DNA from: an uncultured Alphaproteobacteria bacterium
GTDB lineage: Bacteria; Pseudomonadota; Alphaproteobacteria; RF32; CAG-239
DNA: 53,664 nucleotides
Assembly: GCA_944391425.1 (NCBI GenBank)
Contig: CALXTO010000008.1
Location: 1-53,664 of the forward strand
Direction: 5' to 3'
Below, piece after piece: positions 43,592-53,576 of the stretch. The position numbers and the translations under genes were made by a program. The notes beneath the pieces are model-generated. The model saw only the letters and a list, made by a program, of their open reading frames with translations. It had not been told where the DNA came from and did no database searches. The stretch's first letter is position 1; every line of letters begins with the position of its first letter.

Positions 43592-43708
43592 TTACCGAAC
43601 CAGAAAGGGATAAATCCCGTCCGTTGAAAACAAGCCTCCGGCGACGTTTGAAACGGCACACGCAACAAAAAAGCCTTCCCGGTTGGGAAGGCTTTGAATT
43701 GGAGCGGG
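43592..43708. repeat. 117-bp direct repeat, copy B, abutting tRNA-Gly
   Basis: Second copy of the repeat at 43333-43449, offset by 259 bases. Its right end is the 3' end of the intact tRNA-Gly. It contains the 37-bp motif (43621-43657) and the tRNA terminator (43670-43695). Confidence 0.9.
43670..43695 (-). terminator. tRNA-Gly terminator
   Basis: AAAGCCTTCCC, loop GGTT, GGGAAGGCTTT, with an A-run on the left giving a T tract on the minus strand. It lies five bases beyond the tRNA-Gly CCA end. An identical copy lies at 43411-43436 beside the truncated tRNA end. Confidence 0.85.
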
Positions 43709-43774
43709 TGAAGGGATTCGAACCCTCGACATCAACCTTGGCAAGGTTGCGCTCTACCCCTGAGCTACGCCCGC
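43700..43774 (-). tRNA. tRNA-Gly(GCC)
   Basis: The 75-nt minus-strand gene begins GCGGGCGTAGCTCAGGGG and ends CACCCGCTCCA with encoded CCA. The anticodon stem CAACC/GGTTG holds the loop TTGCCAA, so the anticodon is GCC. The T arm GAGGGTTCGAATCCCTT is standard. The acceptor stem has one C-A mismatch at its sixth pair (GCGGGCG against CACCCGC). Confidence 0.93.
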
Positions 43775-43851
43775 ATCGACAGAACGAAATACTTAATACC
43801 ATATCCTAAAAAAATTGCAAGCCTATTTTTACACTTTTTTTAAAAAAATTT

Positions 43852-44307
43852 CTAATACACAAAAACTTCTTCAACCCCGGCTTCATCAACTACCAATCCG
43901 TTATAAGAAAAACCCAGTGCCAAAACAGCTACCGTTGCAATCCGCAGCCACCAGACGATCCGCCGGCTTCCTTCAAAAAGTTTGCCGTCAGCACTACGGT
44001 TGACGAAAAGAATTTCTGCCAAAACCCACAGACTCACCATCATCAGGGGGAGAAACAAAAACCACGGCGAAATAACACTCAGACAGAGCTGAGACAATGC
44101 ACGTCCCCAGTAACCGGCATAAAAATTATGAATCCCGATCGCGCCCAAAAAGAAAGCCAGCAAAATATAAACAATGCCGTTCTTTCTTTCCGCTCGGCGA
44201 CCTTCCCGCAATACTGCCGCAGCCAACCTCTTTTTTTGTTCTAAATATTCTTCTTCCGAAATCGCATGCGTATCCCGCAATTCTTTCAATTTATCGGCAT
44301 CTATCAT
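43852..44307 (-). CDS. TM2 domain membrane protein
   Basis: A 151-residue protein: an N-terminal helical SHOCT-like segment (KLKELRDTHAISEEEYLEQK, then KRLAAAVL), then a TM2 domain with LLAFFLGAIGIHNFYAGYW and two helices, and a further C-terminal helix. SHOCT plus TM2 is a common bacterial pair; its function is unknown. GGAGG at 44313-44317 is placed for this ATG; an ATG ten codons upstream lacks one. It is downstream of the groEL terminator, so likely separately transcribed. Confidence 0.78.
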   Translation of the reverse strand: MIDADKLKELRDTHAISEEEYLEQKKRLAAAVLREGRRAERKNGIVYILLAFFLGAIGIHNFYAGYWGRALSQLCLSVISPWFLFLPLMMVSLWVLAEILFVNRSADGKLFEGSRRIVWWLRIATVAVLALGFSYNGLVVDEAGVEEVFVY

Positions 44308-44362
44308 GACATCCTCCGTTTTTCTAATATAATACATATTTCCAGATATCCAAGCACAAAAA

Positions 44363-44387
44363 AAGCCCTGTCCGGAAGACAGGGCTT
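44363..44387 (-). terminator. groESL terminator
   Basis: AAGCCCTGTC, CGGAA loop and GACAGGGCTT, with a run of seven A on the left that is a T tract on the minus strand. It lies just beyond the groEL stop. Confidence 0.87.
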
Positions 44388-44403
44388 AATTCAGAACTTC
44401 CGT

Positions 44404-46059
<1,656 letters not shown>

Positions 46060-46066
46060 TTACCTT

Positions 46067-46357
46067 TTATTCTTCAATTACGCCTAAAATTTCGCTCTCT
46101 TTAATAATAAGCCGTTCTTCGCCGTTAACTTTGACTTCGCTGCCCGACCATTTGCCGAACAAAACTTTGTCGCCAGGCTTAACGCTCATCGGGATGATTT
46201 TTCCGTCTTCGGCACGGAACCCGTCGCCAACGGCTTCGACCAACCCTTCGCTGGGCTTTTCTTTAGCCGTATCGGGAATAATGATTCCGCCGGCTGTCTT
46301 TGTATTCTCTTCCAACCGCTTAACCAAAACGCGGTCATGTAAAGGTCTGATTTTCAT
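46067..46357 (-). CDS. groES: 10 kDa co-chaperonin GroES
   Basis: Lid of the GroEL chamber. [20 protein letters not shown], the mobile loop [18 protein letters not shown], and [11 protein letters not shown] are diagnostic; 96 residues. A TTG two codons upstream is in frame, but GGAG nine bases before this ATG supports it. The upstream region has no recognisable CIRCE element (TTAGCACTC repeats). Confidence 0.97.
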   Translation of the reverse strand: MKIRPLHDRVLVKRLEENTKTAGGIIIPDTAKEKPSEGLVEAVGDGFRAEDGKIIPMSVKPGDKVLFGKWSGSEVKVNGEERLIIKESEILGVIEE

Positions 46358-46401
46358 CTTCAATCACTCCGTTAGTTTATACATATTTTTATCTATACCG
46401 T

Positions 46402-46430
46402 TAGTTAGTTACTCAAATTGCCGTTGTCAA
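46402..46430 (-). promoter_or_regulatory. Putative groESL promoter
   Basis: On the minus strand: TTGACA (46430-46425), a 17-base spacer and TAACTA (46407-46402), about 45 bases before the groES ATG. The -35 lies in GCTTGACA, which also resembles a heat-shock sigma-32 -35 box. No CIRCE dyad is present, so HrcA control is not evident. Confidence 0.5.
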
Positions 46431-46465
46431 GCTCTCCGGCAAAATTTTATGCTTTATTGCAAAAA

Positions 46466-46490
46466 AAACAGCCTCGAAAAAAGGCTGTTT
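46466..46490 (-). terminator. Terminator after the ion channel gene
   Basis: AAACAGCCT, a seven-base A-rich loop and AGGCTGTTT, flanked by A and T runs. It lies about 20 bases beyond the channel stop and ahead of the groES promoter. Confidence 0.75.
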
Positions 46491-46507
46491 TTCAAAACGG
46501 CAGGAAA

Positions 46508-47263
46508 CTACTTCAAATCCATAATTTGACGGATGGCGCTGACCAAAAAGCTGACAACCATCAAAAAGCCCAAAACTACCATGCTGACAAAATAAAGCCA
46601 GGCACCGGGAAACACCATCATTACCGGGCGGGCAATCGTCGAAGCCCAGCCGTCCAGGGTAAATGCCTGCAACAGAGTAAACATGGCCGAACCCAGCGTC
46701 GAAAAACTGATAAAAACATCACCGAACATACTCACCGCAATAATGGCAAACACATACGAAAAAATGGCAAATATCGCGATAAAAGAAGCAAATGTCGGCA
46801 ACAAAGCGATAAAAATTTCCACCATATTGTGCATTTTTGAAAAATGATGCACATACTTCAACAGACGAAACAGACGGAATGTCCGCAGAACAATAAACGC
46901 GCTCGCCGATGGTATGGACGAGAGCGCAACAATCGTCAAATCAAAAATATTCCATCCCGATTTAAAAAAGTTCTGTTTCAGCGCATAGATCTTCAAAAAC
47001 ATTTCCACGATGAAGATGCCCATAAACAGCCTGTCCAACAAAAACAGCCCGTTATCAAAATACAAAATCATCATATCAGAGGTCATCAAGCCCAAAACAA
47101 CCGCATCGGCCAGGATAACGCCCATGATAAACATGTCAAAACTGAAACCGGTAACCAGCTTGGCCAAACGGCGGCGGTCATCCTTATAAAAAAGCTTTTT
47201 GACGATTTTTTTCTTTGTTTGTGAAGTTTTGGAAGCAAGTAATTTTTTAGCCGTTGCCATCAT
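46508..47263 (-). CDS. Voltage-gated-type cation channel (Ion_trans family)
   Basis: A 251-residue, six-helix protein of the NaChBac type. S4 is VLRTFRLFRLLKYVHHF, with arginines every third residue. The pore filter is FTLDGWAS, where the sodium channel NaChBac has TLESWAS. A Lys-rich N-terminal segment of about 30 residues precedes S1. It would assemble as a homotetramer in the inner membrane. Ion selectivity is not certain: Asp and Gly in the filter could favour calcium. GAGGG precedes the ATG. It is followed upstream by a prepilin peptidase gene on the same strand. Confidence 0.87.
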   Translation of the reverse strand: MMATAKKLLASKTSQTKKKIVKKLFYKDDRRRLAKLVTGFSFDMFIMGVILADAVVLGLMTSDMMILYFDNGLFLLDRLFMGIFIVEMFLKIYALKQNFFKSGWNIFDLTIVALSSIPSASAFIVLRTFRLFRLLKYVHHFSKMHNMVEIFIALLPTFASFIAIFAIFSYVFAIIAVSMFGDVFISFSTLGSAMFTLLQAFTLDGWASTIARPVMMVFPGAWLYFVSMVVLGFLMVVSFLVSAIRQIMDLK

Positions 47264-47303
47264 ATAAACACCCTCTGATGATTTTCTTTCAACTTATTGT
47301 AAC

Positions 47304-47966
47304 CTAAAAAAAGCAGAATGCAATAATTATTCCCGACAAAGCGATTGCCGGCCCGTAAGCCGCCGACCGACGGCGCCGCCACAGGGAATAAACCAGCAGC
47401 AACACGGACGAAACGGCAATAACATACAGCAGCGGCAACACCCCCAGCCAGGCGCCTGTAGCCGCCAGCAGTTTAATATCGCCGCCGCCGAAAGCATTTT
47501 TGTCTTTCCACACCAGCAGCAAACTCACCAGTACCGGCAAAAAATAACCGGCCAGTGCGCCTGCGGCGCTTTCCGCGGCGGTTATCCACCCCCAGCCTGC
47601 GGCTGCGGAAAAAAAGCCCAGAATCAGCAATGGCACCGTCAAAATATCCGGCAACAAAAACATCCGCCAGTCAATTTCCGCCAACAGCAGCAAAATCCAC
47701 ACATAAGCCAGATACCACGCCAAATGCCCGCTGCCGAAACGGACATAAAAAGCGTAGCTCACCGCGGCAGTAAGCAGCCCGCTCATCAACGAACGCCAAA
47801 GAAAAGATTTGTAATGCGTGTGGGCACGGATTCCCCGTGCTCTTTTTCCCGGCGTTAAAATTCTCCACAAAGCATAAGCCGCCGTCGCCGGCATAAATTT
47901 GGCAAAACGCCTTGCCGTATAAGGAACAAAAAGTCCGAACAAAAATCCCCACAACGCATAAATCAT
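47304..47966 (-). CDS. Type IV prepilin peptidase (A24), lacking the methylase domain
   Basis: Membrane aspartic protease of the PilD/TadV type with about six helices. The catalytic aspartates are in EIDWRMFLLPD and FGGGDIKLLAATGAWLG; the C-terminal YGPAIALSG also matches PilD. The N-terminal part (first 65 residues) lacks the four-cysteine zinc and methylase region of classic PilD. No pilin or secretion genes are nearby. AAAGGA precedes the ATG. GC content is higher than its neighbours, with many leucine and arginine codons. Confidence 0.83.
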   Translation of the reverse strand: MIYALWGFLFGLFVPYTARRFAKFMPATAAYALWRILTPGKRARGIRAHTHYKSFLWRSLMSGLLTAAVSYAFYVRFGSGHLAWYLAYVWILLLLAEIDWRMFLLPDILTVPLLILGFFSAAAGWGWITAAESAAGALAGYFLPVLVSLLLVWKDKNAFGGGDIKLLAATGAWLGVLPLLYVIAVSSVLLLVYSLWRRRRSAAYGPAIALSGIIIAFCFF

Positions 47967-48032
47967 CGTTAATCCTTTCTCTTCAGCCGTTTACCCGATC
48001 ATAACCTCGAAAAGATAAGATTTGATTAAAAA

Positions 48033-48053
48033 AGCCGGGAACAAATCCCGGCT
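48033..48053 (-). terminator. htpG terminator
   Basis: AGCCGGGA, ACAAA loop and TCCCGGCT, with an A-run on the left that becomes a T tract on the minus strand. It begins seven bases after the htpG stop. Confidence 0.85.
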
Positions 48054-48059
48054 CTTGCA

Positions 48060-49901
48060 TTAAGCGACGGATTTCAAAATATATTCACTCATTTTTTCGC
48101 TGAAAAACGACGGGTCGCTGACCGCCTCCCCTTCGGCAATCTTTGCCTGATCCAGCAAAAGTTTGGCAATTTCCTCCACTTTGGCGCGCTGTCCCTCGTC
48201 AGCCGTCATATCCGCCAGTCTGATAATCAGCGGATGATACGGATTCAATTCCAAAATACGGGTACTGGCAAAAGCCGTCTGCTGTTGGTGATTGCGCATC
48301 AGACGTTCCAGATGCAGGCTCATCTGCCCGTCTTCCACCGTCAGACTGACCGGAGATTTTGTCAGTTTTTCGGTCGTTGTTACTTTACCAACCTCATTCT
48401 TAAACATCTCCGTCATCAGATCCGTCAGCTTTTTCAGGCTGCCTTCATCGGCTTTGGCTTCCTTGCGTTCCCAGCCCATGTCCGTTTCTGCCTGCGTTAT
48501 GTGTTTGACGGCAAAATTCTTGTAATTCGGCAGCACCTGCGGCCAAAATTCGTCAATCGGTTCGGTCAGCAGTAAAACTTCGATTCCCTTTTCTTTGAAA
48601 GCTTCCAGCTGCGGATTGTTACGCAAAATTTTGACATCGTCACCGGTAATATAGTAGATGGCCTTTTGTCCTTCCTGCGCCCGGGAGATATACTCGTCCA
48701 GAGTTGTCAGCTTGTTTTCGTCATTCGTCGAGTTAAAATAAGAAAGCGACGCAATTTCCTCACGATTGCCGAAATCTTCATAAATGCCTTCTTTCAGCAC
48801 AATTCCGAAATTTTTCCAAAAGACCATGTAATCGTCATAATTTTTGGCGCGCTTTTTCAGTTCTTTAAGAATACGCGAAACTGTTCCGTGTTTGATTTTT
48901 TCAATCAACGCGCTATGTTGCAACATCTCGCGCGAAATATTCAACGGCAGATCTGAAGAGTCGACAACACCTTTAACAAAACGCAGGTAGTTGGGAATCA
49001 GCTCTTCCACCTTATCCGAAATAAACACTTTGTTGACATAAAGCTTCAGCCCGTTTTTGCGGTCCGGCTGAAAAAGGTCGTACGGTGCGTTCGACGGAAT
49101 GTAAAGCAGCCCTGTATATTCAATGTTTCCCTCAGCCTTAAAATGCAAGGTCATCCACGGTTCGTCAAAATTATGCGAAATATGGTGATAAAACTCCTTA
49201 TATTGTTCCTTGCTGATCTCCGATTTATGGCGCGTCCACAAAGCCGAAGCGCTGTTAACCGTTTCTTCCCCCGCTTTGCCCAAGTCCAAAACAATCGGGT
49301 AACCGATATGATCGGAATAAGTGCGGATAATTTGGCGCAGATAAATCGTATCCGTGTACTGCTTTTCATCTTTTTTCAAAAACAGTTTAATATCGGTACC
49401 GTTCGATTCGCGTTTGGCTTCGCTGATTTCAAAACCTTCCGCACCGTCGGAAACCCATTTCCACGCCTGTTCTTCGCCGGCGCGGCGGGTAATGATTTCC
49501 ACCTTGTCTGCTACCATAAACGCCGAATAAAAGCCAACACCAAACTGTCCGATCAAATCGCAGGCCGAGCCGTTGTCACCGGCATTTTTCACAAAATCGG
49601 CAGTTCCGGACTTAGCAATCGTACCCAAATGGCTGATTAAATCTTCCTTATTCATGCCGATTCCGTCATCGGAAATCGTCAGTGTTCCCGCTTTTTCGTC
49701 CGGCGTGATTTTAATTTTCATTTGCCCGCTGTCCTTAACCAGCCCCGGGTTGGTCAAAGCCAGATATTTCAGTTTGTCACAGGCGTCTGAAGCATTTGAA
49801 ATCAATTCCCGCAGAAAAATCTGCTTTTCCGAATACAGGGAATTGACCACAATATCCAGCATTTTGCTGACATCGGCCTGAAAAGACATTTTATCCGACA
49901 T
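48060..49901 (-). CDS. htpG: Chaperone protein HtpG (Hsp90)
   Basis: Cytosolic ATP-dependent chaperone. The GHKL ATPase domain shows LRELISNASDACDKLKYLAL, DDGIGMNKEDLISHLGTIA and GQFGVGFYSAFMVADKV; the middle domain has GVVDSSDLPLNISREMLQ; the C-terminal dimerisation domain follows. It has 613 residues. A TTG seven codons upstream is in frame, but GGAG spacing supports this ATG. Near the grouped groEL/groES genes it gives a chaperone-rich stretch, though each has its own terminator. Confidence 0.97.
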   Translation of the reverse strand: MSDKMSFQADVSKMLDIVVNSLYSEKQIFLRELISNASDACDKLKYLALTNPGLVKDSGQMKIKITPDEKAGTLTISDDGIGMNKEDLISHLGTIAKSGTADFVKNAGDNGSACDLIGQFGVGFYSAFMVADKVEIITRRAGEEQAWKWVSDGAEGFEISEAKRESNGTDIKLFLKKDEKQYTDTIYLRQIIRTYSDHIGYPIVLDLGKAGEETVNSASALWTRHKSEISKEQYKEFYHHISHNFDEPWMTLHFKAEGNIEYTGLLYIPSNAPYDLFQPDRKNGLKLYVNKVFISDKVEELIPNYLRFVKGVVDSSDLPLNISREMLQHSALIEKIKHGTVSRILKELKKRAKNYDDYMVFWKNFGIVLKEGIYEDFGNREEIASLSYFNSTNDENKLTTLDEYISRAQEGQKAIYYITGDDVKILRNNPQLEAFKEKGIEVLLLTEPIDEFWPQVLPNYKNFAVKHITQAETDMGWERKEAKADEGSLKKLTDLMTEMFKNEVGKVTTTEKLTKSPVSLTVEDGQMSLHLERLMRNHQQQTAFASTRILELNPYHPLIIRLADMTADEGQRAKVEEIAKLLLDQAKIAEGEAVSDPSFFSEKMSEYILKSVA

Positions 49902-49940
49902 TTTCTTTTTCTCCAAATTCAAAAGCTTGCATCTAAGGCT

Positions 49941-49969
49941 TATTTAGGAACATTTTTCGTTTTTTGCAA
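49941..49969 (-). promoter_or_regulatory. Putative htpG promoter
   Basis: On the minus strand: TTGCAA (49969-49964), 17 bases, TAAATA (49946-49941), about 40 bases before the htpG ATG. CTTGCAA is close to a sigma-32 -35 box; the -10 side is only weakly like CCCCAT. Confidence 0.4.
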
Positions 49970-50043
49970 GATTATGCTTGATTTATTTCTCAATCTGAGT
50001 AAATTGATTTTGCTTTTATATAACAACACTGGAGTTAAGCACT

Positions 50044-50283
50044 ATGGTATCTGTAGTTAACGACGCTTGCGTAAAATGCAAATCCTGCGCCGATGTATGC
50101 CCGGTAGACGCTTTTCATGAAGGCGACACCATGCTGGTTGTCGATCCCGACACCTGCATCGACTGCGGCGTATGCATTTCTGAATGCCCGCAGGAAGCCA
50201 TCACTTCTGAAGACGAAGCCGATGAAAAATGGATTAAATTCAACGCAGAAAACGCTAAGAATTGGCCCAACGCCAACGAATAA
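50044..50283 (+). CDS. 2[4Fe-4S] ferredoxin, FdxA-like
   Basis: A 79-residue cytosolic electron carrier. Cluster motifs are [12 protein letters not shown] (Cys 9, 12, 15, 19) and [12 protein letters not shown]. The body and the tail ([34 protein letters not shown]) resemble FdxA-type seven-iron ferredoxins, but the first motif has the spacing of a regular four-iron cluster, so it is probably an eight-iron ferredoxin. GGAG precedes the ATG. It is monocistronic with a strong terminator. Confidence 0.93.
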   Translation: MVSVVNDACVKCKSCADVCPVDAFHEGDTMLVVDPDTCIDCGVCISECPQEAITSEDEADEKWIKFNAENAKNWPNANE

Positions 50284-50306
50284 TTTTCGGTTGGCTGTCC
50301 AAAAGT

Positions 50307-50336
50307 CCTCCTTGAAAAGCCAAGGAGGCTTTTTTT
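50307..50336 (+). terminator. Ferredoxin terminator
   Basis: CCTCCTTG, a six-base loop, CAAGGAGG and a run of seven T. Confidence 0.87.
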
Positions 50337-50405
50337 ATGGTTGCGAAAAACATAAATATAAGCTACAAAAAGAAAAACACAATAATGCAAGGAATAAAAA
50401 GCAAA

Positions 50406-51428
50406 ATGATAAACCGTGTTGAAACAACCTACTACGACGTTGTCGGCATCGGCAACGCCATTGTTGACGTTTTGGCCAAAGTCGGCGAAGGATTCCTCAA
50501 AGAACGCAACTTGCCCAAAGGCTGCATGACTCTTATGGACGCCCAGACAGCCGGCAAAATTTATGCCGACATCGTTCCCGAGCGCGAAGTCCCCGGCGGT
50601 TCTGCCGCCAACACGGTTGCCGGACTGGCCTCTTTGGGCAGTGCGCCGGCTTTTATCGGCAAAATCCATGACGACGAGCTCGGACAGGAGTTTACCCGCG
50701 ACATCGGCGCCGCCGGTGTTGATTTTTTCACCAAACCTCTGGCTCAAGGACCGGTCACCGGACGCAGCATCGTCCTGGTCACGCCGGATGCCCAACGCTC
50801 CATGTTCACCTATCTCGGCGCAGCAACCCATCTGAGCGAAAAAGACATTGACGAAGAAATTATCCGTGCATCCAAAATCGTTTATATCGAAGGTTACCTT
50901 TGGGATAGCGACTGCTGTCACGACGCCGTATTCAAAGCCTGCGAGCTTGCCCACAAACATAATCGCAACGTTGCTTTCACTTTGTCAGACACCACCTGTA
51001 TGGAACGCAATCGCGAAAAACTGCTTGAATTCGTCACTGAGCATGTTGACATCCTTTTTGCCAACGAAGACGAAATCAAAGCTCTGTTCGCCGAAGAAGA
51101 TTTTTATCGAAGCCTTGATTTGATTAAACCCCTGGTCGACATTGCGGCCATTACCCGCGGGCAAAAAGGTTCGGTCGTCGTTAACGGTCGCACCAAAACT
51201 TTTGTTGAAGCCGAAGTAGTCGAAAACGTCGTCGATACCACCGGCGCCGGCGATCTATACGCCGCCGGATTTTTATACGGTATCACTCAGGGCCGCTCGC
51301 TCGGAACCTGCGCCATGATCGGCTCAATTGCCGCCGCTGAAATCATCACCCATTACGGCGCCAGACCGGAAGTCAGCCTCCGCGGTTTTGTCCGTAACAA
51401 ACTTTTATCTTACGGCAAACGCGCATAA
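50406..51428 (+). CDS. PfkB family carbohydrate kinase, adenosine kinase-like
   Basis: A 340-residue ribokinase-fold enzyme. YDVVGIGNAIVDVLA opens it, PGGSAANTVAGLASLG is the sugar pocket, and DTTGAGDLYAAGFLYG carries the catalytic base Asp. FLKERNLPKGCMTLM and ITHYGARPE fit the alphaproteobacterial adenosine kinase group, which phosphorylates adenosine to AMP. In-frame ATGs at 50337 and 50385 are possible; this one is chosen because the core fold begins soon after it, though its AAGGA is rather far away. It would add adenosine salvage to the deo enzymes in this window. Confidence 0.83.
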   Translation: MINRVETTYYDVVGIGNAIVDVLAKVGEGFLKERNLPKGCMTLMDAQTAGKIYADIVPEREVPGGSAANTVAGLASLGSAPAFIGKIHDDELGQEFTRDIGAAGVDFFTKPLAQGPVTGRSIVLVTPDAQRSMFTYLGAATHLSEKDIDEEIIRASKIVYIEGYLWDSDCCHDAVFKACELAHKHNRNVAFTLSDTTCMERNREKLLEFVTEHVDILFANEDEIKALFAEEDFYRSLDLIKPLVDIAAITRGQKGSVVVNGRTKTFVEAEVVENVVDTTGAGDLYAAGFLYGITQGRSLGTCAMIGSIAAAEIITHYGARPEVSLRGFVRNKLLSYGKRA

Positions 51429-51530
51429 TAAAAAATGCTGCGGCAGGAAGTATTTTTTATAAAAATTTTATATAAAATCTTGAATTTTAAATTTAAAAGC
51501 GTATTGTAGGTCGAATTTACAACGTAAAAC

Positions 51531-51630
51531 CGGTATTCCGTTTTTCATAAACGGCCGTATCGGGAATAAACCGGTGAGAGCCGCGTATAGAAAGGCGTAC
51601 GCAAACGAACCGATTTGCAACATGACGACC
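51531..51630 (+). repeat. Tandem structured element, unit 1 (typA leader)
   Basis: A 100-base unit followed at once by a similar 104-base unit. Predicted stems: CCGGTAT with GTATCGG, CCGTTT with AAACGG, GCGTA with TACGC, and GCAAA with TTTGC. It ends with TTTGCAACATGACGACC, which is shared by both units. The stretch 51429-51530 before it shows nothing else recognisable. Confidence 0.75.
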
Positions 51631-51734
51631 CCGGCACTCCATTTTTTTCATAAATGGCCGTGCTGGAAGCAAACCGGTGAGAGCCGTGTACAAAAAAGGC
51701 GTACACAAACGAACCGGTTTGCAACATGACGACC
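51631..51734 (+). repeat. Tandem structured element, unit 2 (typA leader)
   Basis: The second unit keeps the stems by paired changes: CCGGCAC with GTGCTGG, CCATTT with AAATGG, and GTGTA with TACAC. It ends 19 bases before the typA ATG and would be transcribed as its 5' leader. A cis-acting RNA or a mobile palindromic repeat are the two readings. Confidence 0.75.
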
Positions 51735-51753
51735 ATTTAGGGAAAAAATAAAA

Positions 51754-53571
51754 ATGAACATGAGAAATATTGCCATAATAGCTCACGTCGACCACGGCAA
51801 AACAACAATGGTAGACGGACTTTTAAAACAAAGCGGAACTTTCCGCGATAATCAAAAGGTCGAAACTTGCGTTATGGACAGCAACGACCTTGAACGTGAA
51901 CGCGGTATTACAATTTTATCCAAATGCACTTCCGTTAACTGGAAAGGCACTCATATCAATATTGTGGATACGCCCGGTCACGCCGACTTCGGCGGCGAAG
52001 TTGAACGCATTCTGTCAATGGTTGACGGCGTCGTTTTGTTGGTTGATTCTTCAGAAGGTCCCATGCCGCAAACCAAATTTGTCCTTGGTAAAGCGCTGAA
52101 ACTCGGTCTTTGCCCAATCGTTGTCATCAACAAAGCCGACAAACCGGATGCCCGCTGCGACGAAGTTCTCAACGAAGTTTTCGACTTGTTCGTCAGTCTT
52201 GACGCCAACGACAAACAGCTTGATTTTCCGGTTTTGTATGCTTCCGGACGCAACGGCTGGGCCGTCAACGAACTGACCGATGAGAAAAAAGACTTAACCC
52301 CTCTGTTTGAAATGATTTGTTCTTACGTTCCGGAACCCAATTGCCAACCGGACGCACCTTTTTCCATGCTGGCCACAACTCTCGAGGCAGATAAGTTCAT
52401 CGGCCGCCTGTTAACCGGGAAAGTTCAGTCCGGCAGCATAAAAGTCAACGACACCGTTAAGGTTCTCAACGGTGACAATCAAGAAATTGAGCGCGTCCGC
52501 ATCAGCAAAATTCTTGCCTATCGCGGTCTGACCCGCGAAAGCCTGCCGGAAGCTCATGCCGGAGACATCATAGCCATTGCCGGAGTTGTCAAAGGCACCG
52601 TAGCAGACACTATCTGCGCACTGGAAGTAAACGAGGCTATCAAAGCCCAGCCGATTGACCCGCCGACACTGGCTATGACCTTCTCCATCAACGATTCGCC
52701 ACTGGCCGGAAGAGAAGGAGACAAGGTTACTTCCCGTATGATTTGGGATCGCCTCTGCAAAGAAGCCGAAGGCAATATCGCCCTCAAAATTTCCCGTACC
52801 GACAGCAGCGATTCCTTTGAAGTTGCCGGCCGCGGCGAACTCCAACTCGGCGTTTTGATTGAAACCATGCGCCGCGAAGGATTTGAGCTTTCCATTTCCC
52901 GCCCGCGCGTATTGATGAAAAAAGATGAAAACGGCCATCTGCTGGAACCGGTAGAAGAAGTTGTCGTAGATGTTGACGAAGAGTTCTCCGGCGCTGTTGT
53001 TGAAAAACTCGGTCAGCGGCGCGCCGAAATGACGGATATGATTCCTTCTCAGGCCGGAAACAAGGTTCGTCTGATTTTCAACGCGCCCTCGCGCGGACTC
53101 ATCGGCTATCATTCTGAATTTTTGACCGATACCCGCGGTACCGGAGTCATGAACCGTATTTTCAAATGTTACGAACCATACAAAGGCGAAATCGACAGCC
53201 GCCGCAACGGTGTTCTGATTTCTTCGGAATCCGGAACCGCCATTGCCTATTCGCTGTGGAAACTTCAGGAACGCGGCCCGATGTTTATCGACCCCGGTGT
53301 TCCTGTCTATGTCGGCATGATTATCGGCGAACATACCAAACCCAACGACCTGGAAGTCAACCCTTGCAAAGCCAAACAGCTCACCAACATTCGCGCTGCC
53401 GGAAAAGACGAAGCCATTGATTTAATTCCGCCGCGCAAACTGACGCTGGAACAGGGGCTGTCTTATATTCAGGAAGACGAACTGTTAGAAGTTACGCCCA
53501 AAACATTGCGCCTGCGCAAACGGATATTGGATCCGATTGCCCGCCGTCGCCAAAAACCCGGCGAAATGTAA
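51754..53571 (+). CDS. typA: Translational GTPase TypA/BipA
   Basis: Ribosome-associated GTPase involved in cold and stress growth and large-subunit assembly. The G domain has HVDHGKTTMVDGLL, RERGITILSKCTS, DTPGHADFGGEVERI and VVINKADKPDARC. Domain II, the EF-G-like domain III (GRGELQLGVLIETMRREGFE) and the TypA C-terminal domain (PRKLTLEQGLSYIQEDELLE, then VTPKTLRLRKR) follow. It has 605 residues. AGGGA lies ten bases before the ATG; a second ATG two codons later is equally possible. Confidence 0.97.
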   Translation: MNMRNIAIIAHVDHGKTTMVDGLLKQSGTFRDNQKVETCVMDSNDLERERGITILSKCTSVNWKGTHINIVDTPGHADFGGEVERILSMVDGVVLLVDSSEGPMPQTKFVLGKALKLGLCPIVVINKADKPDARCDEVLNEVFDLFVSLDANDKQLDFPVLYASGRNGWAVNELTDEKKDLTPLFEMICSYVPEPNCQPDAPFSMLATTLEADKFIGRLLTGKVQSGSIKVNDTVKVLNGDNQEIERVRISKILAYRGLTRESLPEAHAGDIIAIAGVVKGTVADTICALEVNEAIKAQPIDPPTLAMTFSINDSPLAGREGDKVTSRMIWDRLCKEAEGNIALKISRTDSSDSFEVAGRGELQLGVLIETMRREGFELSISRPRVLMKKDENGHLLEPVEEVVVDVDEEFSGAVVEKLGQRRAEMTDMIPSQAGNKVRLIFNAPSRGLIGYHSEFLTDTRGTGVMNRIFKCYEPYKGEIDSRRNGVLISSESGTAIAYSLWKLQERGPMFIDPGVPVYVGMIIGEHTKPNDLEVNPCKAKQLTNIRAAGKDEAIDLIPPRKLTLEQGLSYIQEDELLEVTPKTLRLRKRILDPIARRRQKPGEM

Positions 53572-53576
53572 TTGTC

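Noticed and set aside
43545..43802. Small minus-strand frames across tRNA-Gly and the tRNA-Ser region
   Set aside because: They read through tRNA genes and their flanking repeats (peptides with SNPSSSAN or SNPFTRSN are translated tRNA ends).
46358..46440. CIRCE element before groES
   Set aside because: TTAGCACTC/GAGTGCTAA halves are absent; only a TTGACA-type promoter is seen.
51517..51795. Minus-strand frame of 92 codons over the typA leader repeats
   Set aside because: It has internal repetition only because it reads through the tandem noncoding units; no ribosome site or family.
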